Shown: in pieces, positions 1 to 12,100 of the stretch
Numbering within the stretch: the first letter of the stretch is position 1
How the letters are laid out: each line of letters opens with the position of its first letter
From: Aplectana chamaeleonis
Lineage: Eukaryota > Nematoda > Chromadorea > Rhabditida > Cosmocercidae
NCBI GenBank assembly: GCA_029168955.1
Contig: JAPDOI010001745.1
Span: 82,588-146,587, forward strand
Length of the DNA: 64,000 nt
Direction of reading: 5' to 3'
Made by a program: the position numbers and the translations under genes
Notes under the pieces: model-generated
Databases searched by the model: none
Told to the model about the DNA's origin: nothing
The model's input: the letters and a program-made list of their open reading frames with translations, nothing else

Positions 1-104
1 CTTCTTGTGAGTGATAGAGAGTACAGCCGTTTCCACCCAAAAAAGAACAATGGATTAGGTATCGACTAATTATAAATTGATACTCTATACAAATTGAATT
101 CAAC

Positions 105-197
105 CTTCTCATGTTCCTCCTTTTTCTTTGATTCAAGTGCAGGGGGATAGGCAAACAGAGAGGCCCTAGCGTTGCACTTGAACTCGATTTTGGGCAT
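105..197 (-). CDS. rpn-2: rpn-2 exon, last one inside the window
   Basis: 31 codons, [20 protein letters not shown] and [11 protein letters not shown], matching the PSMD1 motif [22 protein letters not shown] followed by a K/E-rich tract. The acceptor is tttttag and the donor AAG then gttgaa. Roughly the last 100 residues of the family should be encoded left of position 1. Confidence 0.9.
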
Positions 198-3100
198 CTA
201 AAAAAGAACGCTTTTAATTTATGGGAGTATTGTGCTATCCCTGAGCCTCATAATTGTTTACAATGTACATAGACAAAGAGGCTGCAGAAGTTGATTAAGG
301 TTCCAAACGTCTCGAAAAAGACTTTTCTAGACGTTTGGAACCTTAACGAACTTTTGCAGCCTCTCTGTCTATGTACATTGTAAAAAAGCTTTTAAATTAA
401 TCAAGAAGTACTATGAGGTAGCCGCAAAAACAAAGTGGACAATTGAATGTCATTTTGTTGATAGAGAACCTTCACTTGGAGGCACATTGCGTACAGATGG
501 AAGTGCAGGTATAGGGAAATGCAGAGAATTCCGGTGGATTTTAACCCTTGACCCCTGCATGACTTTACCGTCGATAAATCCGGCACTAGAATTTGAAAAA
601 AAATGAGGAAAGCGCAGCAAACCTGTAGATCCTTTGTGAGGGCAATCAAGCAAGTCGGCTTCGACGCCAACGAGATAAAGGGAACCATCGAATGCCAGTA
701 CCAGAATTGCTGGAACGCCATCATTCCGACTACACCGCCCATGTCAATTGTACCAGATCTATTATGAAGAGCGATTGTCATGTTGCGCCCACCGACATCG
801 AGAATACCCTGAAAGACGGTAGTCGTCAAATAGGCCTGGTGAGTCCGGAGGTGGAGTAAACTATTGTCTTACGTACGAAAACAGAACTTTTACGTCAAAT
901 CAAGATCCAGCAAATTGTCAATATTCTCCCAGCACGACACATTTCTGTGTACTCGCAAGTGATGAACACTGCAAACTCACCTGTGCAATTATGGCTCCAA
1001 ACTTCGCCATGGAATCTTCGCCCTTCTCAGTGGTCATCTTGGTGAGTTGTTTGCGGAACTCGCTAACCTGAATGAGATTCTCACTGAGAACAAGCATGGT
1101 TCTATAAGACATTGCTCTAACAAGGGACGACCCCCGGGCGAGGAGACGTCCTGAAAAAAAAGTTGTTCTGGGAGTTGTGGGGGATGGATAGAGTAACAAT
1201 TATCTATGTTCGGTTTCTCCTAAACACCTTCCGACATTCCAGAAAAAAAGAAAAAAACCATTTGAAACTACCTGTAACCTCCTACTCGGAGCAGCTGGAG
1301 TGCGTTCATATGTTCGGTACACATTTAGTTACAATAAAATTGCCCTATACAAGGTTTGACGGTTTGATTTTGGCCCATTCGTAAGATATTAGCCGTTTCC
1401 GAGCTCACCAAGCATTCCGTTCCTCCTATCACTTGATTGAAGTTGTCCAAGCCACCGTGCAGGGATGATCGAGAGGATAACGATGGTGAATGCTAAACTA
1501 CGAAGGGATGCTGGGTTGCGGGTTCGATTCCCGCAATGCATCTTCGGAAAAAATTGTTTTGTATTTATTCGATTGTTTATCCACGAGGTTTCTCATTCAC
1601 ATTTCCACTTACTTTTTCCAATATTACTGGATATACATTTTCTATCGCGTGAATCCCTGTAGTATATGAGAATTCCCTCACCTTATTCAAAAAAATTATT
1701 CTTCTCACCTTCTTGTGCTAGCATTTCGGGTTCATTGAGAAATATTGTAAAGTAAGCATCTTGTAACTTCGTATTACTTTGCTTGAGTGGAGGAGAACAC
1801 CTTTCTTGAACACATCAAAGTCGTTTGCGAATCATCGGAGAAAAAAGCATAGCCATTGTAAGAAGCAAAGCGATGAACTCTTTCTTAAAAATTATCATCA
1901 TGGCCGCAGTTTTCATTTTCAAAAGGCGACAATCGGTCGCCAAATACGTCTGCTGACCCTTCATAGAAAACTACTAAACTTGGCTCGATCACGCAGAAAT
2001 TTTTTTCCATTATCTGGAGTTCGAGGGTGAATCGGTGAGCATAAGGTGAAACAATAGTCGAAAAAATAATTCTCTCCATATTGATCCAAATAAAGCAGAT
2101 TGAAGTAGATGGGTGTTAGATATAGTAGCCAGCCAATTTTCGCTTCTGAAAAAACCGAAAGCACAGCCATGGTGGACGGTTGAAGAGAATGCGCCCGCTA
2201 ACTGTTCATGTTTTTGCAATTTTTTGCTCTACCGGATGGTCCTTAGGTAAAACATAACATACAGTAATGTTACTATATCCATTCCCCACAACTTTCAGAG
2301 AAACTTTTTTCATGACGTCTCCTCCCCGGGGGGGGGGTCGTCCTTTGTAAGTGAAATAGAAACCTTGGGGCAGCTGACGTCGTTCTGTTGAACATAGATG
2401 AAAGAGAGGGCTATTACTGCACCTTGCCGAACATAGTTCTCTTTTGCTGACAGCAGCGGCTCCAGCAGAGAAATCGCCTCCTATACAAAAGGTGTGAAAG
2501 CCATAGAAGACATTCAAAACACATGGAAAAGCGAGATGAAAAGCGCGAGAGTTACTAAAACATTTTTTGCTCCCACTTTATATCCTGTTCCGGCACAAGC
2601 GATCCCCAAAGCCATTGCTGCTCCGTATCGCACATGACTGTTGAAGTGTTCAACAAGCATACCAACGTAGTCTTTGCAAATCGCCGGATTGCTGTAACAA
2701 ATGTTCACAATATCTTTCTGCTAACCAACACACAGCGCAACACGATTAGGCGTTATACCCTGTTCCCACGTAACCTACGTTAGAAAACATGCTAGCGTTT
2801 TAAGATGTGCGTTTTCTCAGCTGTGTTGCGCCAAGAATCACAGCAGATGAAGAGTTTCAAGAAGGCCTTCACGAAATTTCCTAGAAAATTGTGTTCATCG
2901 AACAGCACACCCACCATTTTACACCAATGCGAAATAAAACACGGATTCATTCATCTCATCTTCATTAAGGTTTTTTATATGTTTTAAATCTTCAAACCTA
3001 GGAATGTGTCCACCTCGGTGGTTTTCAACCCCTTTCCGAAAATATGGGATCGTTTCACAGTAACATTGTCGATTTGCCTTACGGCCTAAAACTGCTATGT

Positions 3101-6100
3101 TTCGTTTATGTACTGTCGTTCTCGGAGCCAAAGTCCACTCCGCACTTGAGGACTACGGCTGTTGCATCACGCGACACGATGATTACCGAGCTGGGAGAAA
3201 GGTTAATCGTGCCGAGACCAGGTGGTCTTAGCACAATTATAACCTTGTTCCGTGATACAACCAGGGTAAGGCGTAGCGGTGTGATCGGCCCGTGAGAGGT
3301 ACGGTCCCCCTCCTCAGCTTTGGATCCGGTGCGTCCTCCCCCCCCCTCCCATCGAGGTTGTGACTTCAACCCTTTGTCTGAGCCAACTTGAATGATTTCT
3401 CTTCTGAAAAATGCTTCTAAAATATTTTTCAGCGGAAACGGACGTTATAGGTCAGGTCTTACCGGCCGCATTCAGCCCAAAATGGTCGGATCGACTCGAA
3501 AGGCGGCCCAATGCCTCGTCGACTGCTGGGCTGCCGGAAGGACAAACTATGTAGTTTACTCACATACCGACCTGATAAGGCTTGAAAAACTGATCTAGGG
3601 GCATTTGTCGGCCGCATTCGGCTCAAAATGGTCGGATCGACCTAGGGCTCGGCCGACAGCTTTTTCTGATGGTCCTCTACAGAATAAACACTACAGCAGC
3701 CAAGTTCTAGAAAATTGTTTTGCCTTTCCGGACATCTAAGATCAGACAAAGGTTTTCCGATTTTTCAGCGCCCCGAGTGAGACTCATCGTCGAATACTTG
3801 GCTGCTGGAAGGAGTGACTAAGTACTCGTGGAAAGATATTTGAAAATGACATCAAAATTGAATTCGGAGCACTATAAAACAAGTTGTGACGATGCGGCGC
3901 TTTGTGCGCGCAAAAATGACGCGACTCGCCGTCTTCTCGCAAAAAAAATCTGCTCGGTACTGTAGGAGGGAAATTTCATGCATGATGAGGGACCGGGAGC
4001 TTGCGGCCCCCGCCTAGGCCGCGGCCCCCTCTGTGATCGTCACACCGTAAGCCTCAGCCTGAATGCAACTGCCGAAGTCCGCAGATGCGGAAAGGAATTT
4101 GACTTCGAGAACGACAACAGTTGAAATCCACATTCAGAATCAGAACACCCACCGACTCCTGATATCTCGCCTCAGTTTTTCTAGCCGCACTTGAACATAT
4201 CTTTGTGACTTTACTCATAAAACACCGGTATTGAAAATTTGAATATGACTCACTGTGAAAAATGAGACACATACGAAATGACGCGGAATTATAGTGAAGA
4301 GCGAACAGATCGGCCGGCAGTTCACATTAACGCTAGTGGAGACATCAGCCTACGAAACACAAAGCAGAACTCACTTGCTCAGTATAAAACCGATTCCCAT
4401 CACAGCAAAGCGCTTAACATCGTTGTTCGGATCTGTAGCTACCTACAAATAAGGAAGACAAAAACTCGAACGACTTGCTATGCTTGTAGCACAGCAGAGG
4501 CGGTATGAAGTATGCCGGTGGTGCGCGCCAGGACTAGCGTCAACCTGTTACGCAAAGGAGGAAGTAAGCCGACAATGAGGCGCCAACGTGCAGAGTTGAA
4601 CAACAACGGTGCTAGCGCGCGCTGCCGTGAAGCTTAATATCACCTCAGATGATGTAACGCTAAGATGACATCGATAGCGAAACGACATGCAGTTAGCAAG
4701 AATGAGAACATACTGCCAGTGTCAACAAACACATCCTCGCCAGCTTTAGATGATGATCATCCACAACTAATCATCGGGAAGCATTACCTTTTCCAACAAT
4801 TTTGACACAACATTCGCACGACCACTTCCGACGTACGCCATCGACATCATTGCTACTCCAGTGGATCGCAACATAGCATTGCTTTTAACATCAACCAACT
4901 GAGATATGTACGACTCAGCCTCGTCTTGCCGTCCTGAAACTCTTCAAAGCGCTTGATATTTGAGGAACGCGACACCACACAGTTGCAAATAAAAAACACT
5001 TCATTTCGGAGATTGCTTTCCGTTCGCAATTGCGAACAACAGCTGTTGAGGCAAGCAGCGCTAGCAAAATTTTGCCACGACCAAGAAGACTGCGCGACTA
5101 ATTCGAGGTGAAGACTGCCACAGCGGTTGTCTGCAAGTGTGGATGTAGAACGAGCTCCGAAATAGAATGCGCATATAACTTCTCAGGTGATGGTTCCAGC
5201 ACATTTTCGAGTTCGTGTGGAAAATCTAGCGTCACAGCTACCGGAGTGAATCAATAAAAAACGCACTACCAAAATCGAAAACTAATGAAAACATTTTACC
5301 CACGTTTTTAACAGTCACGAGTTGCCTTATTATCAGGGTTGAGCAGGCCGTTGCGCCAATTTTCGGCATAGCTACGACCCCCTCACAATTGACCAATATT
5401 TTTACAATCCCATCCTGAGATTAAAAAGGTTCCTTAAGCTTTCTGAGAGTGAAAAATTTGGAAAAAGTTAAATTTTGTGGTGTTATTCGGTCATATCTGA
5501 CGAGCCCCCCCCCCGATTTTCTATTTTTTCAAAGATTTTCCAATAATTTTACGACCCCCGTTGCGCCGAGTCGCAACCATGCTCAACCCTGCTTATTATA
5601 AACGTTGTGCAAAGGTGACCCTAATTTCAGACCAAGAATACAAACCATAAGCCAAGAGTGAAATTCCAGTGCGCAAGCCCCGCTGGATCTTGTCGTGCTG
5701 CGTATCGCACGTATACTGAACCATGTCTTGAAATGCGGCTGAATTCAGACTTCCAACCATCACAAGACCCATCGCCAGCCCAGCCGCTTCTCCCGTCACA
5801 GCATCATCCAAATACAGAGCATCACGAAGTTGTAAATACACCTAAACTTGTTAAATGATTATATACAGCATCCGAATTCAATAGCGAAGTCGCTCACGTC
5901 CTGATTTTGAGTGCCCATCGCGGCAAGACCCAATCCAAGACATGCTCCATGACGGACTGCAGACGTCTGCGCAGACGACAGCTGTTCTCGGAGGTATTTC
6001 ACGCAATCAGCAGTGCCATGATTGGCATGGATCAGGCCTAAAATGCATTACTAGAAACTCAAATGGTACGACACCTATCGGTAAACGGTGGTAGATTCTG

Positions 6101-9100
6101 ATGTTTAGTGAGAAAACGTTTTCATCCCCGAAAAATGATAATCCCCATTCGCCCACCATCCATAATAATGTTATAGAGTAGAACATAAAATAGGGAATTG
6201 CCTGATAGAATACGTGTGACAAAAAAAAACAAAAAATGTTACTACAACGCCGCAAAAAATGACAAATACACAACGCTGCCTACATGAAAAAAAAACTTCA
6301 AAACAGGAACCATTCCGAGTTTTTTTTTCAGAAATCTGACTCCTAGGTAGAAGGCATGAGCCCACAATGACGAACCGCCTCTACCTAAAATCAGAATCAC
6401 CAAAGTTCCACAACGAAATTGGGTCAAAAAGTGTTTCCCGTGGTGATAGCTTCTAAATAAGGCTGATGGTCACCGTTAGGTGGCAGAACAAAAAACTACG
6501 TATATTACGAGAGTTCCAAAAAGCAGTCCAGCAGCCCGTTGAGTCTCATCGAAGCTGCGACCCCCATCGAGAACCTGTTTTCAAGAAATTCTGCTATCCC
6601 CCGTAGTGTTGGAATACTAAATTTTTTCAAGATGTCAACTTTTTTGAATGAGAACTCCTGGTTTCTTGAAGGCACAGTCCAAGCTCAGGTACGAAATCTG
6701 AGAAAAACACATAATTGTGAAGTAGACCCACTAACACCTGTCCACTTGGAGCTCTAAATTTCTCCGAATAAACGAGATATAGAAGGAAGCCACTACGTGC
6801 TGCCTCAGCCAACTACCGCAACAACATTGTTCGCGCACTAGCTGGAACTACCTGGGGCAGCACGAAAGAAGTGCTACGTATGACATATAGGGCCATGGTG
6901 CAGCCGGTCTTGGAATATGGTGCCCCTATATAGACCAGACATCTCTCTGAATCCTCTTGGTGCAGGTTGCAGAGAACACAGAATACTGCCCTCAGGCTTA
7001 TCACTGGATGTCACAAGTCGACGCCTATTCCGCATCTTCATCAGGAAACCGGCCTACTCCCCGTAAGAGAGCACTGCTTACTCCAGTCTCAGCAGTTTCT
7101 CATGAGTATTGTCAAGAGCCCGACCCATCCAAACTACCATCTTCTGTCGTCCGGCCCCCAATCAAGAAACATACGCACGCCGCTCAATGCTTCCCTGTCT
7201 GCTGTCTATCAACAACGCTGGGCTACATCCGAGCTATCGCGAAGAAGACTCCAGATGGCTGAGCATACGCGCTTTGTGGCAGAGTACCTGTCTGATGCTC
7301 AGCCCAACTTAATCTATGGCGGCGTGCCCCACGAGTCGACGACAGCGAAGCTGGACTACCGAGACGTACCCGAACAATCCTCGCTGGTCTGCGATGCGGT
7401 CACTCTACGTTCTAAAGGCCTACACTCATCGGATTGATCAGTCAGTCACAGATAAATGCCCCGATTGTGAATGTGTTGGGCATGATTCATTGCATCTATT
7501 TTCATGTCCGGCCAGGCCTACAACCTTGTCTGCTCGAGATCTATGGTACAAGCCGTGTGAGGTGGCTAGCTTCCTACGCCTCTGATGCGATGCTCTGTTC
7601 ATGGCTGACAAGAAGAAGAAGGAAGCCACCATGGGACGCCCACATCAGGAAGCCACTTTGGCACGCCCCTTTTGCAATGTCACCTAGAAAGCCTCAAGTC
7701 TGCACGTCAGAGTTTCAACTCGGAAGGCGAGCCAGATGTACATTCGCTTTGCTGCGTTGTGGCCACTCAACTATGCTAATGTCCTACGTTAGCAAGCTTG
7801 AAACTAACAAATCCGATGTACGCCCGGCCCGCAGTTGCCTCGACCATGATACCGCACAATTATTCAACTGTCCGAAGAGACTCTCCACGCTAACTACGGT
7901 ATCATGCACGAATCCAACACTTATTGCAGAGTTTCTGAACCTACGACAACACCTCCTTCAAGGCTGCAAAGAAGAAGGAGACGATCCTCTCAAAACTTTT
8001 ATTTTTACTCCGAAAGCTTGATGAACCCTTGTTGGCAAGTTATCCTGTTCTGCTTGTCCCAGAAAAAAGGTCTCACCGAGAGCAAACAGTGATCCACCCT
8101 CTTTGAAGCCGTACTGATCAGGCTCAGTTTTTGGCAGATATGGATCTAACAACTTCATTGCTGCCGACTCATGACCCTGAAATCATACATAAACAGGAGA
8201 AGAACAAGGAGAAAGAGAGTGATGAAGACCGGTCTCACCTTGTGGATGAGACCAAGGGTCGACACAGCATTAAACTTATTCCAGTTAGTAGCCTTACTGA
8301 TCCAGTCCAAATTATCTCTGAAGTGCACTTTTCCAATGAGAATTAACAAGATTTTGACTTCCACAACATACCGCAAGAAATCATCACAAGTAGTACCAAG
8401 ATGCATGAGGCCGTTAGCCATCAGAGTAGCATTGTGGGCTGTTGCTGTTCGTACACAGTCTTTCATCTCCTGAACATTACTAACACTAAATAATCCTTGA
8501 TTCCGGATCTTCACTATTGTTGCTTACTGAGTTGGGCTGAGGCTCTTAATATTACAAATGAAAAAAAAGCAGAATGATACAAAATGCTATAGTTACGACG
8601 ACGATAAGCGTTGGGAAGATACTCAAAAAAAAACCTTCAGAATTAGCATATCTGTGTGATTGTTCTTGATGAGAAATTGCATGTGGTGCTTGACAGTCTC
8701 TTCGCCTCGTAGAATGGCCTTCAACAGAGCCATTGGAGCAGGCTGGAATTGATACTTTTTCGAAAGAGCCGTCGCAGTTGCACGCATCTCCACGACAGGC
8801 GTGCAAAAAAAAAATTTTGGAACAGTACATCTAGTTTGACAGGAAACAGAGGAAAATCTCTAAAAATCGCTAGACCACAGAAAACAGAAAACTGTCAAAT
8901 ATCAAATATCAATAAAGAGTGTTCATCGTACACCATATGAGATTTTTGACAGCACTGATTTTTTTTACAGTCGTTCTCTGGGCCAAATTCCGGTCCACGG
9001 CTGTTTCATCACGTGAAACGCGATAATCGTGCAGGGACCGCTTGGTCCCGGCACGATTCGTCTTTGGCCGGGATCATACTTCCGTTGCAGCAATGCGTAG

Positions 9101-12100
9101 AAAAGAGCGGTATCGATCAATCGCGACGATATTGGGCTTTAGAGGCTATCGATAATTTTCATAGGCACAAAAGCAGTTCATCGAGTTAAGCAGGATGAGA
9201 TATTCATTAGAGTGAGGACTTTTTAAAAAGAGACCGAACGAACGAATTTCGAAGAAATTCGTTCATTTTTTATTCCGAACGAACGAATTTCGAATAAATT
9301 CGTTCATTTTTTATTTCGAACGAACGAATTTCGAATAAATTCGTTCATTTTTAATTCCGAACGAACGAATTTCGAATAAACTCGTTCATTTTTAGTTCCG
9401 AACGAACGAATTTCGAATAAATTCGTTCATTTTTTATTCCGAACGAACGAATTTCGAATAAATTCGTTCATTTTTTATTTCGAACGAACGAATTTCGAAT
9501 AAATTCGTTCATTTTTCATTTCGAACGAACGAATATTCGAAATTCGAATATTCGAATGACGAATAATTTAAGCATCCATAGCAATATTGCGCAACTACGA
9601 AGTGAGCAGCAATGACAAGTTGAATTCTTCTTCTAAAGCTTTATTTCCACCTACAACTGAAATTAATAAGGCACGACTCATCTTTAAACCTGTACGGGCT
9701 ACAACGCAAAGAATGCTACATAACACTTTTTCGCTCTAATTTAGCCTAAGGAGCTTATTCGAGGAGCCTAATTAACTTTGCTTGCCCCATAGGCCGGCCA
9801 GATTGGTGGAGCCAAGCTCCATAGTTATCTCCATAGTATGCTTTCGCTTCCATGGTTTGAATGGGAGGAGCAGAGTTCTGCTGGAGCCAACGACGGGGCT
9901 CGGATCCACCGACCTGGCTGGCTTATGGAGCGAGCAAAGTTTGGAACCCGATATATCATTCGACGCAGAATTTTACGTAGATTTCAAATACAATCCTCAC
10001 TATGTTAAAGAGTTGTAGGCGAAAAACCGGTGTTTCGTAAAATGAATTGGGCTGAAGGATCGAGAAAATATTTTCCCAAATTGGAAGCACAAGTTGACCC
10101 AGAATTCTATCTCCAAGCACACAAAAGTTATGGACGAAAAACCGGCAGTGACACCCACCCAATCTTGAAAATGACTTGCATGAGTGTTGGCTCACTTTCA
10201 TTCTTTATCGGGGCGTTTCACAGGTTGTCACCAGTTTTCCCAATGATGGAGGTTCCCCCTTCACCTGCCCAGAGGTGAAGGTTGGTGGAGTACATGGCTC
10301 CACCCAACGAAGCTATGGTTGGTGTTATCATTGCGCGGCGGCATGAAAAAATGGGCGTGGCCAAGTTTGATTGCCATGTGGCTTCCCCTTGTTGGAACCG
10401 CCCTAGTAGCCTCATCAGACGGTGTGGGGAAAAATTTAGCTCTTGCGTTCGGAAAATTGGAACAATGGAGTAATGAAGAGACTGACATCAGTCTTGAAAG
10501 GTATGTCGAATCCTTCATACATTAGAGCTGATTTTCATATTTTTCTGTTAAATCAGCTCGGGTATTCAAATTCGAATAACGTTCGAATATTCACCTCTGC
10601 GAATAATGAAATTTGAATAATGTTCGAATATTCACCTTTTCCGAATAGTCGAATTCGAATAATATTCGAATATTCACCTTTTGCGAATAGTCGAATTCGA
10701 ATAATAATCGAATTTTCACCTTTTGCGAATAGTCGAATTCGAATAATGTTCGAATATTCACACTTCGAATATTCGAATGTTCGAATAAAAATTCGTTCGA
10801 AAAAATTCGAATATTTATTCGAACTCGAATATTCGGTCCTCACTCTAATATTCATCCCAAAAAGGTTGACACCTATGATTTTACCCACATTACCGAAATT
10901 TTCAGCAAACATGCATACAGCCGGGATTTTATCGTATCGCCGAGATTGATCGATACTGCTCTTTGTCACCCATCGCCGCGACGGTAGTATGATACGGACC
11001 TTTCTCCAAGCACGATGAGCACGTAACGCATGATGCAACAGCCGTAGACCACAATTGCGGACGGGAATTTGACCCAGAGAACAATAGTAGAATTCAAGTG
11101 ATAAATGCTTCTTTACCACAATTTAGAAAACCCATCAATTGGTCAGTACACTGCGCGGCAAAACTATATGACATACCCCGATTTCGGCGGTTCTGGATCT
11201 GGTGTGGGCCGAGCAGAAAAACTGCACTGTGCTTATCTGGGCCAAATTCCGGTCCGCAATTGCGTCTTGACACGCTTTCCGGCCGCACGCGCTCGAGTCA
11301 GTCGGGTTTCCAGAGCCAAAGCCAACTCGATGTGGCTTTTTTGTACAGTTTCCTCCAATTTTGTTTAGTTTCCAGTTTCCGAAACCCACTTAGAGTCAGC
11401 AGATCGGCGGCTGCGGCGCTGGAAGCTCTTCTGACTCGGGAGCGTGCGGCCGCAAAGCGTATCGAGACGCAATTGCGGACCGGAATTTGACCCAGATAAG
11501 CACGGTAAATGTCAATCGACGCTACACCTTCGAAAACACCGGGTACAAATTTTCATAAGAATACGTCAAATCTTACAAGGCTGGCACCGGTAAGTGGCGA
11601 AATTGACCGATGCAAAACTATATGACATAGCAGGCGAATCTTGAGAATTTCCTGAATCTCGTAGATTTTCAGTGAGAAAAATCACGGTTTTATGAAATCT
11701 ATTTAACAATACGATGTTCCTGCTCCTTAGCTTCCAAATGCCACATGGAACCAGATTGTCGGAAAGCGAAAGAGCTAAAATTGATCTCATGAGCCGAATG
11801 GGCCTCAGTATTCGATCTATGAGCCAACGAATTGAACGAACTCGAGGTTGCATTGCTCGATACCTTGAAGATCCCGTTTTGTACTTGCATAAAACACGAA
11901 CTGGACGACCGAGAGGAACGGGCAGTCGTGAGGCTGGCATCAAATTCCATGAGGTCCGCCAGCGAGATCAAGGAAGCTTAGGACCTGAGCGTGGACAAAT
12001 CCACAATTCTGCGAATCATTCATCGGTCCCAGAACGTGGTCCGCGAACGAATGAGAAAGGCTTCACGTCTTACGGAAAACCACAAGGAATCGCGGCACCA

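Larger units (their letters stand above)
9208..10847. mobile_element. hAT-like element with 42-bp TTCG-rich arrays, copy 1
   Basis: Terminal repeats TAGAGTGAGGAC and its complement GTCCTCACTCTA are flanked by the exact 8-bp duplication ATATTCAT (9200-9207 and 10848-10855), which indicates the hAT superfamily. Subterminal arrays fill both ends (9233-9545 and 10558-10840). I recognise no transposase; the 0.9 kb middle has only short ORFs. See the related copy at 60409-63254. Confidence 0.8.
8971..11093. mobile_element. TCGTTCTCTGGGCC-type TIR element split by a hAT-like insertion
   Basis: Left end TCGTTCTCTGGGCCAAATTC, right end GGGAATTTGACCCAGAGAAC. Inner segments also pair, for example ATCGATCAATCGCGAC near 9112 against GATTGATCGATACTG near 10945. 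Without the 1640 bp insertion (9208-10847) the element is about 480 bp. Its target duplication is not clear. Other copies or ends lie at about 3113-4131, 11226-11506, 47885-48010 and 48358-48552. Confidence 0.7.

Noticed and set aside
5160..5320. Additional rpn-2 exon between 4934 and 5645
   Set aside because: The flanking exons already join in phase and match adjacent PSMD1 sequence; this gap holds a MITE.
9233..9545. CRISPR-like array of repeats and spacers
   Set aside because: The spacers are nearly identical too, the setting is an intron of a eukaryotic gene, and there are no cas genes.
10553..11119. 188-codon minus-strand ORF and its plus-strand partner
   Set aside because: Created by the 42-bp TTCG-rich array; repetitive residues mirror the DNA period.
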